Assembly (NCBI RefSeq): GCF_005473905.2
Contig: NZ_CP061336.1
Span: 4,208,501-4,272,500, forward strand
DNA: 64,000 nt
Reading direction: 5' to 3'
DNA from: Ruminiclostridium herbifermentans
Lineage (GTDB): Bacteria; Bacillota; Clostridia; Acetivibrionales; DSM-1351
Below the pieces are notes generated by a model. It saw nothing but the letters and a program-made list of their open reading frames with translations, was not told where the DNA came from and did no database searches. Below, in pieces: positions 1 to 10,023 of this stretch. A program made the position numbers and the translations under genes. How positions within the stretch are numbered: position 1 is the first letter of the stretch; every line of letters begins with the position of its first letter.

Positions 1-1834
1 GGACTTGTCACTTGCTGAATGTGCAAGTATTGCTGGTGTAACAAAATCTCCTGGATATTATGATCCTACTTTGGGTGAAAATAATAAAAAAAGAAACAAA
101 GAACGTCAAGAGATTATTTTACGAGCAATGCTGGATCAAGGTAAAATTACTCAAAATGAGTATGATGAGGCTATTGCTGAAGAACTGAAAATTTACGAAA
201 ACAAAACAGATGAGAATGTTTCTGTTAATAATGTTCAGAGTTATTTTGTTGACTATGTTCTGACTCAGGTTCAAAAGGACTTAATGGAAAAGTACAATAT
301 TTCTAGTGATGCTGCTAATATAAAGATTTACAATAGCGGCTTGAAAATATATACAACCCAGGACTCTAAAATTCAAAAAATAATGAATGAAGAGTTTACG
401 AATATAGAAAATTTTCCTGTAAACAAAAAGATAAGTAATCCTGATATGCAGGCTCAAGGTGCAATGCTTGTCTTAGATCCTAATACAGGATATATTCGTG
501 GTATGTATGGGGCATATGGATATAAAAAGGGTAATTTCACTCTTAACAGAGCTACCTCAATGAAAAGACAGCCCGGTTCAAGCTTTAAGCCAATAGCTGT
601 TTATGGTCCGTCGATAGACTTGGGCTTAATAACACCTGCAACTGTTGTAGATGATGTCCCAATTTATCTTGACCCGCAGAACCCAACTACACCATATCCT
701 AAAAACTCCGAATCTAGCTTTAGAGGTCTTTCTACAATAAGAAGTGGTATTAGAAGTTCCATAAATGTTGTAGCAGCAAAAGTTTTTATGGATTATTTAG
801 GTGCTGAAAAATCAGTTGAATACCTAAAGAAGGTAAATATTGATAGATCTAAAGAAAAATATGTTTCTATGGCTCTTGGTGGTCTTAATGAGGGTGTTAA
901 TCCATTAATTATGGCTTCTGCATATGTTCCCTTTGTTAACAACGGTGTATATTTTGAACCAATAGCATACACAAAGGTTACTGACGAAAGTGGCAATATA
1001 ATACTTGATAAAACTAAAGAACAGAAAAAGAACATTGTATATAAAGAAACGACAGCCTTCCTTATGACTAATATGATGAGAGATGTTGTAACATCTGGTA
1101 CAGCTGCTACAGGCGGTCTAGGAACTGTTAAAAACTCAGCCGGAAAAGTTATACCAACAGCAGGAAAAACAGGTACAACTAACGATAATTACGACAAATG
1201 GTTTGTTGGATACTCTCCATATTATGTAGGTGCTACATGGTATGGATACAATAACCCAAAGTCATTAAAAAGTTCTGAGTATAATCAATCCCTTCTATTA
1301 TGGAATAAAGTAATGAATAGGATACATGCTGACTTAGAGGTTAAAGACTTCCAGCAACCTGAGGGACTTGTAAAGAAATCTGTCTGCATATATTCAGGTA
1401 AATTACCAGGTGAGCATTGCAGCCATGATCCTAGAGGAAATGCAATCAGAACTGAGTATTTTGTAAAAGGTACAGAACCCAAAGATACCTGTGATGTCCA
1501 TGTGTTAGCAAGAGTGGATACTACTAGCAAAGACATATACGGCAGACCATTGTTAGCAAACGAACATTGTCCTGCTTCGGCAGTACAAGAAAGAGTATTT
1601 ATTCAAAGACCAGTTCCTTACCTTCCTAAAGACCCATCTTTAGTGTCAAAGATTAAGGATTGGATATATGAACTCCCTCAAGGTGAGTACTGTACTATAC
1701 ACAGTTCATCTAGTATTATAGGGCCTCCATCTAACTCTACAAAAGGACCTAATGCTCCACTTCCGCAATTTGGTCAGGGCCCAATTCTAGATACTCCTTT
1801 TTTTCTGAATGAGGACTTAGATGTTATTCCATAA
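1..1834 (+). CDS. Class A penicillin-binding protein (PBP1A type), 5' end missing
   Basis: C-terminal part of a bifunctional peptidoglycan synthase; the reading frame runs in from before base 1, so the membrane anchor and most of the glycosyltransferase domain are outside the window. The first residues (SLAECASIAGVTKSPGYYDP) are the end of the glycosyltransferase domain. The transpeptidase domain shows all three active-site motifs: SSFK (SxxK) within QPGSSFKP, SIN (SxN) within RSSINVVA, and KTGT within AGKTGTTND. A Cys-containing C-terminal extension follows (CIYSGKLPGEHC, then CDVH), ending in a Pro-rich tail, as in clostridial PBP1A proteins. It should cross-link cell-wall peptidoglycan on the outer face of the membrane. 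It is one of only two plus-strand genes here and converges on proB across a shared terminator. Confidence 0.93.
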   Translation, partial: DLSLAECASIAGVTKSPGYYDPTLGENNKKRNKERQEIILRAMLDQGKITQNEYDEAIAEELKIYENKTDENVSVNNVQSYFVDYVLTQVQKDLMEKYNISSDAANIKIYNSGLKIYTTQDSKIQKIMNEEFTNIENFPVNKKISNPDMQAQGAMLVLDPNTGYIRGMYGAYGYKKGNFTLNRATSMKRQPGSSFKPIAVYGPSIDLGLITPATVVDDVPIYLDPQNPTTPYPKNSESSFRGLSTIRSGIRSSINVVAAKVFMDYLGAEKSVEYLKKVNIDRSKEKYVSMALGGLNEGVNPLIMASAYVPFVNNGVYFEPIAYTKVTDESGNIILDKTKEQKKNIVYKETTAFLMTNMMRDVVTSGTAATGGLGTVKNSAGKVIPTAGKTGTTNDNYDKWFVGYSPYYVGATWYGYNNPKSLKSSEYNQSLLLWNKVMNRIHADLEVKDFQQPEGLVKKSVCIYSGKLPGEHCSHDPRGNAIRTEYFVKGTEPKDTCDVHVLARVDTTSKDIYGRPLLANEHCPASAVQERVFIQRPVPYLPKDPSLVSKIKDWIYELPQGEYCTIHSSSSIIGPPSNSTKGPNAPLPQFGQGPILDTPFFLNEDLDVIP

Positions 1835-1861
1835 ATCATTGAATATTACAGTAATGAAATA

Positions 1862-1914
1862 AAAAGTGCACAGAGAGTGAAAGAATAAAATCTAACATTC
1901 TCTGCGCACTTTTA
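1862..1914. terminator. Bidirectional terminator between pbp1A and proB
   Basis: Long inverted repeat: AAAGTGC followed by CAGAGAGTG on the left, CATTCTCTG followed by GCACTTT on the right. It has an A-run on the left and a T-run on the right, so it can work as a Rho-independent terminator for both convergent genes. Confidence 0.85.
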
Positions 1915-1923
1915 TTTTACGCT

Positions 1924-2769
1924 TTATTTCTTAACTTTTACGTCTTCTTTCTTAGCTTTTCCAACAAAAATTGTACCTAGATTCTCGCCATTAATTATAT
2001 CCATAATAACTTCGGGATTACTTCCATTTGTTAAGACTACATTTACTCCTGATCTTGTAGCAATTTTTGCTGCCTTAAGCTTTGTGACCATTCCTCCTGT
2101 TCCTCTCTTTGTACCAGCACCTTCTGCACAAAGTTCGATATCGGGAGTAATTTCTTTAATAATAGAAAGCATTTTGGAATCAGGATTTTTCCTTGGATCC
2201 GAGTCAAAAAAGCCATCGATATCAGATAATATAATTAATAAATCTGCAGCTATAAGCTTAGAAACAAGAGCTGACAAAGTGTCATTCTCACTGAAAGTAT
2301 CTTTTTGACCTGCCTTCAATTCAACTATAGATACAGAATCATTTTCATTTACGATAGGTATTATACCCTTCTTTAGCAATGTTTCAAATGTATTTACTAC
2401 ATTCTCACGGCAATGGTCATCACTCATTATATCTCTAGTCAGCAATATCTGTGCGACAATATGCCCATATTCAGAAAAGAATTTGCTGTACATATGCATA
2501 AGTTCACATTGTCCAACAGCAGCAACGGCCTGCTTTTCACGTATTGTTTTGGGCCTTTCGGGCAATTTTAACTTATCTACGCCTACACCAATAGCACCAG
2601 ATGTAACAAGTATAACTTCTTTACCCTGATTTGATAAATCCGAAATTATTCTAGCCAACTTATCTATACGGGTAAAGTTTATTTTGCCTGTATCGTAAGT
2701 TAATGTTGACGTCCCTACCTTAATGACTATTCTCTGTGAATCTTTTAAATGTTCTCTTTCAAAGTCCAT
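1924..2769 (-). CDS. proB: Glutamate 5-kinase
   Basis: Phosphorylates L-glutamate to gamma-glutamyl phosphate, the first step of proline synthesis in the cytoplasm. The 281-residue protein is an amino-acid-kinase fold without the C-terminal PUA domain of longer ProB proteins. Visible motifs are VIKVGTSTLT (phosphate-binding loop), LVTSGAIGVGV, VNENDSVS, SENDTLSALVSKLI, LSDIDGFFDSDPR and GTGGMVTKLKAA (nucleotide site). I chose the ATG at 2769 (MDFEREHL), which sits just after GGAGGTTAAA; an upstream in-frame start at 2781 would overlap this ribosome binding site. No proA follows, so the second pathway step must be encoded elsewhere. Confidence 0.93.
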   Translation of the reverse strand: MDFEREHLKDSQRIVIKVGTSTLTYDTGKINFTRIDKLARIISDLSNQGKEVILVTSGAIGVGVDKLKLPERPKTIREKQAVAAVGQCELMHMYSKFFSEYGHIVAQILLTRDIMSDDHCRENVVNTFETLLKKGIIPIVNENDSVSIVELKAGQKDTFSENDTLSALVSKLIAADLLIILSDIDGFFDSDPRKNPDSKMLSIIKEITPDIELCAEGAGTKRGTGGMVTKLKAAKIATRSGVNVVLTNGSNPEVIMDIINGENLGTIFVGKAKKEDVKVKK

Positions 2770-2865
2770 TTTAACCTCCATTTAAAGCAATGTACTATAT
2801 GCTAATTATAATCTTCATACATCGGGTTAATTTTTATATACTCAAAAGTTATTACATTCATCCTA

Positions 2866-2928
2866 AAAAATATGTAAAAAATAAGTATACAATAAAAAAT
2901 ATTATATACTTATTTATACATTTTTTCT
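2866..2928 (-). terminator. AT-rich hairpin terminator downstream of araD
   Basis: An inverted repeat of about 20 bp made almost only of A and T (arms near TATGTAAAAAATAAGTATA and TATACTTATTTATACAT), with a T-run on the minus strand. It lies in the 240-bp spacer between araD and proB and probably ends the arabinose operon transcript. Otherwise I see nothing in this spacer. Confidence 0.6.
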
Positions 2929-3009
2929 ATATATAATTGAATATCTTTATGCATTGACAAGTAAAAATTGCCATTAATATTTTTATACTAAATAGTAACA
3001 ATCTTATTT

Positions 3010-3708
3010 CTACTGTCCGTAATATGCATTTGAACCATGCTTACGCAGATAATGCTTGTCTAGTAATTCTTGCTGCATTGGCTTAATATGCGGGTTCATC
3101 ATTTGGTTATGCCATGCCATAAATGCTATTTCCTCAAGCACTACAGCATTGTGGACTGCGTTTTTCGCATTCTTACCCCAAGTAAATGGACCATGGCTGT
3201 GCACAACAACAGCTGGAATATCATCAGCACTTTTATCCTTAAATGTTTCTAAAATAACATTACCTGTTTCAAGTTCATAGTGCCCAGGCTCTCCATTTAT
3301 TTCCTCCACCGTCATCTTCCGTGTGCATGGAATCTCACCATAGAAATAATCTCCATGTGTTGTTCCTAGTGCAGGAATTCCCATACCTGCCTGTGCATAC
3401 ACTGTAGCCCATCTGCTATGTGTATGTACAATACCACCTATATTAGGAAATGCACGATACAGCACCAAATGTGTAGCTGTGTCTGACGAAGGCTTCATAG
3501 ACCCTTCAACCTGCTTGCCTGTAGCCAAATCTATAACAACCATGTCTTGGGCTTTCATATCGGAGTATTCTACACCTGAAGGCTTTATAACAACCAGCCC
3601 CTTTTGTCGATCAATACCCGATACATTTCCCCATGTGAAAGTAACAAGCCCATGTTTCGGCAATAATAAGTTAGCTTCTAGAACTTCTTCTTTTAATGTT
3701 TCTAGCAA
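3010..3708 (-). CDS. araD: L-ribulose-5-phosphate 4-epimerase
   Basis: Converts L-ribulose 5-phosphate to D-xylulose 5-phosphate, the last step of L-arabinose catabolism, feeding the pentose phosphate or phosphoketolase route. A class II aldolase/epimerase fold of 232 residues, matching the usual length of about 231. Visible are the substrate loop TWGNVSGID, the phosphate-binding region KPSGVEY and SSDTATHL, and zinc-binding histidines in [13 protein letters not shown] and [12 protein letters not shown] set the start at the TTG at 3708 ([20 protein letters not shown]), eight bases after GGAGGGG; the longer frame from 3780 adds a non-homologous leader. It is the last gene of araK-araA-araD. 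Confidence 0.93.
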   Translation of the reverse strand: MLETLKEEVLEANLLLPKHGLVTFTWGNVSGIDRQKGLVVIKPSGVEYSDMKAQDMVVIDLATGKQVEGSMKPSSDTATHLVLYRAFPNIGGIVHTHSRWATVYAQAGMGIPALGTTHGDYFYGEIPCTRKMTVEEINGEPGHYELETGNVILETFKDKSADDIPAVVVHSHGPFTWGKNAKNAVHNAVVLEEIAFMAWHNQMMNPHIKPMQQELLDKHYLRKHGSNAYYGQ

Positions 3709-3817
3709 AAATTTCCCCTCCTTGCCATTGGATTTGATAATAAAAATATTAAATGCCAATTGCCAGCAGCTAAAACCCATAATATCACATCATAGTTTGG
3801 GTTTGAATTTAACTCTT

Positions 3818-5293
3818 CTATTTCAACTTCCAAGCAAGATCAGCAAGAAATAGTTCTTGTTCTAGTTTTTCAATATCAGTATCTTTTGTAATATGTACAA
3901 ACTCAATGTCCATCATACGTGCCCAATCTCTCATCTGCTCTGCAGTTACATCATATGTCAGCACTGTATGGTGAGCACCTCCTGCAACAATCCATGCCTC
4001 AGCTCCAACAAGCAGGTTTGGCAAAGCACGCCACATTACACGAGCAACTGGCAGATTTGGCATTTCATATATAGGCTTCACGCACTCAATATCTTGACAA
4101 ATTAGGCGCAATCTGCCACCCATATCTATAAGACTTATTACAATAGCTTTTCCAGCTTTTCCTTCAAAGACAAGTCGAGCAGGATCAGCTTTACCTCCAA
4201 TACCAAGTGGGTGCACTTCAATTTTGGGTTTACCTGCTGAAATAGTTGGGCAAACCTCTAGCATATGTGCTCCCAAGCTGTATTCATTACCCTTTGTCAA
4301 GTCATATGTATAGTCTTCCATAAAAGTAGTTCCGCCAGTTTTCCCTTCAGCCATTGCTTTTACTATGGCAGTCATTGCAGCTACTTTCCAGTCACCTTCA
4401 CCGCCATATCCATATCCTTGTTCCATTAATCGCTGACTAGCTAGACCTGGAAGCTGCTCCATACCATACAAGTCCTCAAATGTATTGCTGAATGCTTTAC
4501 AGCCTTCTCTATCCAAAAGCTTTTTAATAGCAATTTCCTCTTTCGCCTGATAGCGAATACTACTGAGTTTGTCAGTATTAATCTCATATTTTTCTGTATA
4601 TTCAGCCATTAACTCATCTACTTCTTGGTCTGTAACATTATTTATGTACTCTACTAGCGTACCAACAGGCCAAGTATTAACCTGCCACCCAAGCTTTGTC
4701 TGCACTTCAACCTTGTCACCCTCAGTAACAGCTACATTACGCATGTTATCGCCGAATCTCATAACCTTTAGTGTCTTGCTGAATGCAACACCTATGGCTG
4801 CTCGCATCCAATCTCCTAGTCTTTCAAGTACATCAGCATCTTGCCAATAACCAGCAATAACCTTGCGTTTCATGCGAAGACGTGCACTAATAAAGCCATG
4901 CTCTCTGTCACCATGCGCTGCCTGATTAAGATTCATAAAATCCATATCTATTTCTTCATTTGGAATTTCCCTATTGTACTGAGTAGCAAAATGACAATAA
5001 GGCTTTTGAAGTTCCTTTAAACCATTAATCCACATTTTAGATGGACTAAAGGTATGCATCCACACAATTACACCAGCACATTGATCCTGATAATTAGCAT
5101 CCTTTACTACACTATATATTTCTTCAGGAGTTTTAGCCGTAATCTTATACACGATTTTGCAGGGTAAAATTCCAGAAGCATTCATTTTCTCAGCCATTTC
5201 GGCAGCACGAGAAGCCACTGTATCCAAAACTTCGTTTCCATACAAAAACTGACTGCCTACCACAAACCAAAATTCATAATCTTTCATTGCCAT
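3818..5293 (-). CDS. araA: L-arabinose isomerase
   Basis: Interconverts L-arabinose and L-ribulose, the entry step of the pathway; a cytoplasmic, Mn-dependent enzyme. At 491 residues it has full length for the AraA family (about 490-500). The N-terminal FWFVVGSQFLYG and VIVWMHTFSPSKMWI, the central MEDYTYDL, and the C-terminal EAWIVAGGAHHTVLTYD (metal-binding His region) are all family-typical. The ATG at 5293 follows AAGGAG at a spacing of nine bases. It lies 18 bases after araK and 109 bases before araD, consistent with one transcript under the AraR operator at 7222-7263. Confidence 0.96.
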   Translation of the reverse strand: MAMKDYEFWFVVGSQFLYGNEVLDTVASRAAEMAEKMNASGILPCKIVYKITAKTPEEIYSVVKDANYQDQCAGVIVWMHTFSPSKMWINGLKELQKPYCHFATQYNREIPNEEIDMDFMNLNQAAHGDREHGFISARLRMKRKVIAGYWQDADVLERLGDWMRAAIGVAFSKTLKVMRFGDNMRNVAVTEGDKVEVQTKLGWQVNTWPVGTLVEYINNVTDQEVDELMAEYTEKYEINTDKLSSIRYQAKEEIAIKKLLDREGCKAFSNTFEDLYGMEQLPGLASQRLMEQGYGYGGEGDWKVAAMTAIVKAMAEGKTGGTTFMEDYTYDLTKGNEYSLGAHMLEVCPTISAGKPKIEVHPLGIGGKADPARLVFEGKAGKAIVISLIDMGGRLRLICQDIECVKPIYEMPNLPVARVMWRALPNLLVGAEAWIVAGGAHHTVLTYDVTAEQMRDWARMMDIEFVHITKDTDIEKLEQELFLADLAWKLK

Positions 5294-5311
5294 ATTGATA
5301 CACTCCTTTTT

Positions 5312-6931
5312 TTATTTTATTGAAGCAACAGCAGCTCTCTCAACTGTAAGCCCTTCAGAATAGCGTTTCATAAATAAATTAAAGTCCTGAACATTTTTGG
5401 CATCGGGCTTTATGCAACTACCTGATTTATCTGCAAATACCCTCTTTGCCAAATAATCTTCCAGCTTTTCATCCTGTTCTTTATATTTCATATAAGCTGC
5501 TAACAGTGCAATACCCCATGCACCGCCCTCGCCTGCTGTATCCAGCACTGCAACAGGAACATTAATGGCATCTGCCATCAGCTTTTGTCCTACTTCTTTT
5601 GTTTTAAACAAACCGCCATGTCCCATAAGCTGTTCAAGGTAGACATGCTCCTTTTCAAATAGCATATCCATCCCCAACTTTAATGTAGCAAGTGTTGAAT
5701 ACAAATGAACACGCATAAAATTGGCAAGCGTAAATTTGCTATCCGGTACACGTACAAATAATGGACGCCCTTCCTTCATATTTGTAATAGGCTCTCCAGA
5801 CAAATAATTATAAGCCAGTAGTTGTCCACAATCTGCATCACCTTCAAGTGCTTTACCGTACAAAGTATCATATAGAAGCGGCTTACTTATATCACTTCCT
5901 AAAACAGTGGCAAATTCCGATAGAAGCCCTATCCAAGCATCAAGATCTGAAGTACAGTTATTGCAATGAACCATAGCCACCGTTTTGCCGCTTGGTGTAG
6001 TTACAATATCAATTTCAGGATAAACCTGTGATAACTCTTTTTCCAACACAATCATAGCAAAAATAGAAGTTCCAGCAGACACATTTCCTGTATGTTCAGC
6101 CACACTATTTGTAGCTGTCATCCCCGTTCCAGCGTCACCCTCTGGTGGGCACAAAGGAATACCTGGCTTCAATTGTCCAGTTACATCCAAAAGCTTTGCC
6201 CCCTCTTCTGTCAGAGATCCAGCAAATTCACCTGCCATCAGTACCTTTGGTAAAATATCTCTAATACTTAACGACAAATTTTTACTACCAACAAGTTCGT
6301 CAAACTGCTGAAGCATTTTTTCATTGTAATTGCAGGTACTACTGTCAATTGGGAACATACCTGATGCATCTCCAACACCAAGCACCTTTTGACCAGTTAA
6401 TTTCCAATGCACGTAACCAGCAAGAGTTGTTAAAAAATGAATATCCTTTACATGTTTCTCTTCATTAAGTATTGCTTGATAAAGATGTGCAATACTCCAA
6501 CGCTGCGGGATATTAAATCTAAAGCGTTTTGTTAATTCCTCAGCAGCCTTTTCAGTAATGGTATTACGCCAGGTGCGGAACGGTACTAATTGGTTTCCGT
6601 CTTTATCAAATGGCAGATAACCGTGCATCATAGCTGAAAAACCAATGGCACTAAGTTGTTCTAGCGGTGCATCATACTTTTCCTTTACTTCTTCAGCCAA
6701 CCTTTGATAACTTTTTTGAATACCTGTCCATACATCATCTAGACGATATGTCCAAATATTATCCTCTAAATGATTTTCCCATTCATAGCTACCAGAAGCT
6801 ATAGGTACATGTTTGTCATCCGTTAATACTGCCTTTATACGTGTAGACCCCAATTCAATACCTAAAACTGTTTTTCCGTCTTTAATTTTTTGAATAACTT
6901 CGTCTCTAACCAATTTTAGTTCTGCTTTCAT
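5312..6931 (-). CDS. araK: L-ribulokinase, FGGY family (AraK/AraB role)
   Basis: An FGGY sugar kinase of 539 residues that by context phosphorylates L-ribulose to L-ribulose 5-phosphate. The N-terminal phosphate loop reads [13 protein letters not shown] (Glu in place of the usual Asp of DxGT), and the second ATPase domain has [15 protein letters not shown] and [10 protein letters not shown]. It resembles the clostridial kinases annotated variously as xylulokinase or ribulokinase rather than the enterobacterial AraB type; the ribulokinase role is inferred from its place directly before araA and araD and behind araR. Start chosen at 6931 (MKAELKLV) after GGAGGTAAAC; a longer frame from 7006 has no comparable ribosome binding site. 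Confidence 0.88.
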   Translation of the reverse strand: MKAELKLVRDEVIQKIKDGKTVLGIELGSTRIKAVLTDDKHVPIASGSYEWENHLEDNIWTYRLDDVWTGIQKSYQRLAEEVKEKYDAPLEQLSAIGFSAMMHGYLPFDKDGNQLVPFRTWRNTITEKAAEELTKRFRFNIPQRWSIAHLYQAILNEEKHVKDIHFLTTLAGYVHWKLTGQKVLGVGDASGMFPIDSSTCNYNEKMLQQFDELVGSKNLSLSIRDILPKVLMAGEFAGSLTEEGAKLLDVTGQLKPGIPLCPPEGDAGTGMTATNSVAEHTGNVSAGTSIFAMIVLEKELSQVYPEIDIVTTPSGKTVAMVHCNNCTSDLDAWIGLLSEFATVLGSDISKPLLYDTLYGKALEGDADCGQLLAYNYLSGEPITNMKEGRPLFVRVPDSKFTLANFMRVHLYSTLATLKLGMDMLFEKEHVYLEQLMGHGGLFKTKEVGQKLMADAINVPVAVLDTAGEGGAWGIALLAAYMKYKEQDEKLEDYLAKRVFADKSGSCIKPDAKNVQDFNLFMKRYSEGLTVERAAVASIK

Positions 6932-7221
6932 GTTTACCTCCACGCCCAAATTGGACACAAAATTATGGTTAACAATATATGTAAAGCCTATGCTTTTACA
7001 ATGCAAACAGTATTACTTAAATCTTTAACTTAATTCTTTATTCTTCAATAACTAAATAGTTAAAGCAACCTATAGTTTTCACTTACCATGTTCACTATAT
7101 TTGCTATTCTCAAAGAATGTCATAAGTTATAATCACTTGTAATTTACAAAATCCAAAATATATCATGTTGACATAAACTTTATTTTCCAACTATTATTCT
7201 ATTGTTAATTTAAATAATTAC
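6932..7221 (-). other. araK 5' untranslated leader, no gene seen
   Basis: About 290 bases between the operator palindrome and the araK start. It is AT-rich. I find no open frame with a ribosome binding site and no recognisable riboswitch; it most likely holds the transcribed leader of araK-araA-araD. Confidence 0.4.
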
Positions 7222-7263
7222 TTATATTAGAGTAAGTTGTACGTACAACTTACTCTAATATAA
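7222..7263. promoter_or_regulatory. AraR-type operator, 42-bp perfect palindrome
   Basis: Centred between 7242 and 7243, with 21-base arms that match without exception. Its core GTTGTACGTACAAC fits the known AraR operator form (TTGTACGTACAA). It lies between araR and araK and overlaps the -10 box of the promoter described at 7260-7288, so a bound repressor would block initiation. Flanking arms beyond the core are far longer than a GntR-type dimer needs. Confidence 0.88.
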
Positions 7264-7288
7264 TACCGCATTAATATATGCGGTACAA
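7260..7288 (-). promoter_or_regulatory. Probable sigma-A promoter of araK-araA-araD
   Basis: On the minus strand TTGTAC at 7288-7283, a 17-base spacer, and TATTAT at 7265-7260. The spacer itself is a small inverted repeat (CCGCAT and ATGCGG). The -10 box overlaps the right arm of the AraR palindrome. Read by eye; the start site is not known. Confidence 0.55.
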
Positions 7289-7357
7289 GAAGAAATTTCT
7301 CAAAAATTATTATATATTTCGCAAAACAATTACAAAATTTTTTTTATTTATTATATA

Positions 7358-8395
7358 TTATTCTATACTCCAAGGCAGTACTACAGACCTTTCCTTTTCA
7401 TTTTTCAGAATATTAATCATTTTAGATGCAGCAAGGTACCCAATTTTTTCTTTAGGATTCGACAATGATATATATGGTGTTGATGAAAACTTTGCTATTA
7501 TGCTGTTATCAAAGCTAACTATTTCAATAGACTGTATAATTTCAGATTTTTGTTGCTGAAGTTCTTTTAAAACTTGATATGCCACCTCGTCATTATAGCA
7601 CACAACTGCTGTGCAACCCGAAAGAACTTGCAAAATAGTACCTGCAATAATGCTATCCCGATTTTCAGTAGTATACCACATAACATTATCATCATCTACC
7701 GACAGTTCTGCTTTAAATAATGCCTCAGCATATCCTGCATATCGGCGGTGTCCCTGAATATCATCGCTTTTAAATATTCCTGCAATACGCTTATGACCTT
7801 TTTTCAAAAGAATTTCACATGCCATTTTTCCGCCACATCTGTCATCAGCAACTACATATATGATATTTTTTAGCTTTGGGTAATAGCCATTTATAAATAC
7901 TACTGGAATTCCAAGTCTCCCAAACTGTTCATATAAGTCAATATTAGGATTTGGCAAAGCAGTCTTAGTGCCTTCTACAATCAAACCATCTATTGGTTTA
8001 TTGAGTAAATCCATCAGCACTTTACGTTCATTGTCTACACGATTACGAGTGGCAGAAAGCATAGAAGTATATCCATTTTCCGCAAGCACCTGATCAATGC
8101 CTTTTAAAATTGCAGGAAAAATATATTCTCCAATATATGTTGTCACAACAGCGATATTATGAGTAGGCTCTCTGTGTAGTCTCACACCTTTAACATATGT
8201 GCCGCTTCCTTGTATCCGGCTTGTGAGCCCTTCTTTTTCCAGGACACTTATTGCCTGACGTACTGTTTGCCTGCTGTAGCCTGTTTTTATAGCCAATTGA
8301 TTTTCACTTGGCAGCTTCTGACCCTCAATGTAAACGCCTGTTTTTATTGCTTCACGAAGCTTATTCGCAAGCTCGGTATATTTATGATTGCTCAT
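7358..8395 (-). CDS. araR: Arabinose operon repressor, GntR-LacI hybrid
   Basis: A transcriptional repressor of 345 residues with a GntR-type winged helix at about residues 1-70 (ELANKLREAI, GQKLPSENQLA, SRQTVRQAISVLEKEGL, GSGTYV) joined to a LacI-type periplasmic-binding-like sensor domain (about 80-345: NIAVVTTYIGEYIFPAILKG, GLIVEGTK, DDRCGGKMACEILLKKGH, RRYAGYAEAL, VSFDNS). This domain pairing is characteristic of AraR, which is released from DNA by L-arabinose. The operator at 7222-7263 lies 95 bases past its stop codon. Its ATG overlaps the last 14 bases of the EamA gene, with AAAGGTG inside that gene as ribosome binding site, so translation was probably coupled to it. Confidence 0.93.
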   Translation of the reverse strand: MSNHKYTELANKLREAIKTGVYIEGQKLPSENQLAIKTGYSRQTVRQAISVLEKEGLTSRIQGSGTYVKGVRLHREPTHNIAVVTTYIGEYIFPAILKGIDQVLAENGYTSMLSATRNRVDNERKVLMDLLNKPIDGLIVEGTKTALPNPNIDLYEQFGRLGIPVVFINGYYPKLKNIIYVVADDRCGGKMACEILLKKGHKRIAGIFKSDDIQGHRRYAGYAEALFKAELSVDDDNVMWYTTENRDSIIAGTILQVLSGCTAVVCYNDEVAYQVLKELQQQKSEIIQSIEIVSFDNSIIAKFSSTPYISLSNPKEKIGYLAASKMINILKNEKERSVVLPWSIE

Positions 8396-9352
8396 TTATT
8401 TCACCTTTCAAATTATGTCTGCTATTTGTTTTAGCATTAATCATCCAAACGCCTAAACTAACAAGTATTAAAGCAAAAATATTTTTAAGCTTCAAAATAT
8501 TCTCATTAAGGAAAACAGCTGATAAAATGGACCCGAATACTGGTATGAAAAAACTAAATATTGTTATTTCCCCTACCTTGTTATATTTTAATAAAATTGT
8601 CCAAAGCAAAAAAGCAATTGAAGAAAGAATAGCTAAATAAAGAAGCAGCAATGCAGATTTTACATTAAACTCTAAAACTGCACCATGATTTAAAACTCCT
8701 ATCAGTATTAATACCACTCCTCCAATTGCAAGTTGATAGCCTGTTACAACCATTGAGTCAAGAATTTGTGTGATTCTTTTTCCATAAATAGCAGCAGCTG
8801 ATGCTATAAATGCCGAAATTAGTAAAAATCCCTCACCCTTAAGGGAAAATTTAAAATCTAATATGCTTGTATCAATATTTACAATTATAACACCTATAAA
8901 CCCTAATAGACATCCAAGGATTTTGATTTTACTTAACCTATCATTCTTATAAAGAAAATGGGCAATTATTATGCTAAAAAAAGTAGATGTTGAACTAATG
9001 ATAGCTCCTTTTACACCTGTTGTATACGCCAATCCAATGTAGAAAAATATATCTGAAAAGATGTTTGAGTTATTCCCAAAAGTACTAGCTGTCCTACATT
9101 ATTTTTGTTTAATTCAAACAGTTTCCTTCCAAAACATTTAGATATAATAAGTACAATAACTCCCGCTAAAAAGAACCTATAACCAGCAAACAGCATTTTA
9201 GAGGGTATATCATTCTGAGGAATATTAAAAAGTATGTAACCGCTTTTTACAGCCGGAAACGCACTCCCCCACAGAAAGCAGCAAAATATTGCTAATAATA
9301 TAATAACTTTTCTATTTGTAAAATAGCTTTTATTTTTACTTGTTTTTAACAT
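8382..9352 (-). pseudogene. EamA/DMT-family transporter, frameshifted
   Basis: A ten-helix drug/metabolite transporter split over two frames: 9352-9011 (start MLKTSKNK after AAAGG) and 9032-8382. The first part holds helices up to GQLVLLGITQTSFQIYF; the second resumes with AYTTGVKGAIISSTSTFFSI. A minus-one shift in the T5 run (A5 at 9043-9047 on the plus strand) restores the family sequence IYFFYIGLAYTTGVKG, so loss of one T from a T6 run is the simplest explanation. The conserved EamA repeats on both sides are intact. The substrate is unknown. It may be a recent pseudogene or a sequencing error in a homopolymer. It overlaps araR by 14 bases. Confidence 0.85.
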
Positions 9353-9420
9353 ATTTTTTACCTTTAAATAGTCTTTTAATAAAATTATAATAATTAATAT
9401 CCTAAAGTACACTCTCTATA

Positions 9421-9456
9421 AAAAAGTTTCTAAAGTGCTATTAACATCTAGAAACT
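9421..9456 (-). terminator. Terminator or attenuator before the EamA-araR unit
   Basis: Minus-strand hairpin AGTTTCTA / TAGAAACT followed at once by a run of T, about 70 bases before the EamA start codon. No gene lies immediately upstream on this strand, so it could be an attenuator in the EamA-araR leader rather than the end of another unit. Confidence 0.55.
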
Positions 9457-9831
9457 CAAATATGTTTCTCTTATATTTCAGCCTGTTTTTTTTAATATAA
9501 TTTTAGGATTACTACCATACACCTTATCTATCAGTATATATAGTATAAACAAAGTTACACTTTTTTATATTTTGAATATTGAGTATGCTATTCTCACTAA
9601 AAAGTATTTACTATTTCAGTACAATCATATTTGCTAAAATGCAATTCAAACATTTTAATGGATTACATTTACTTTCAGTCCTCATATAATAGTAGTCTTC
9701 TTCCCTAAATATTTATATTTAATAGTATAATGCAGAATCTACTTTATAGCATCATAATTTTTCATTATTTTTATCAAATACACTATTAAGTTAACTATGA
9801 TAAGTAAAAAAATCTTTCAAGGGAAAAGTGT

Positions 9832-9889
9832 AAAAAATAACACACGTCTTTATCAAAAACCATCAAATAACGTGTGTTATATATTTTTT
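9832..9889. terminator. Bidirectional terminator
   Basis: AACACACGT at 9839-9847 pairs with ACGTGTGTT at 9870-9878, flanked by an A-run on the left and a T-run on the right. It is about 420 bases past the GGGtGRT stop codon and is the nearest clear terminator for that operon. Confidence 0.75.
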
Positions 9890-9990
9890 GTAAGTAACCA
9901 CTTATATGCCGATCTCTTCGAATATTCAATACATAATAATGTCTATTTTATTGACTACACTGCTTTACTCTTCTCATAAACACACTTCCG

Positions 9991-10023
9991 CTAACCAAGA
10001 TTTAACCAAGATTTAACCAAGAT
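9991..10023. repeat. Short tandem repeat, three units of 11 bp
   Basis: The unit TTAACCAAGAT is repeated in tandem (the first copy begins CTAACCAAGAT). Function unknown; slippage-prone. Confidence 0.7.

Noticed and set aside
9030-9060. Programmed -1 frameshift in the EamA gene
   Set aside because: The T5 run could slip, but there is no full X XXY YYZ heptamer, and the family normally uses one frame; a one-base loss or sequencing error is simpler.
9797-9979. Plus-strand open frame of 60 codons
   Set aside because: It crosses the strong bidirectional terminator at 9832-9889 and has no ribosome binding site.
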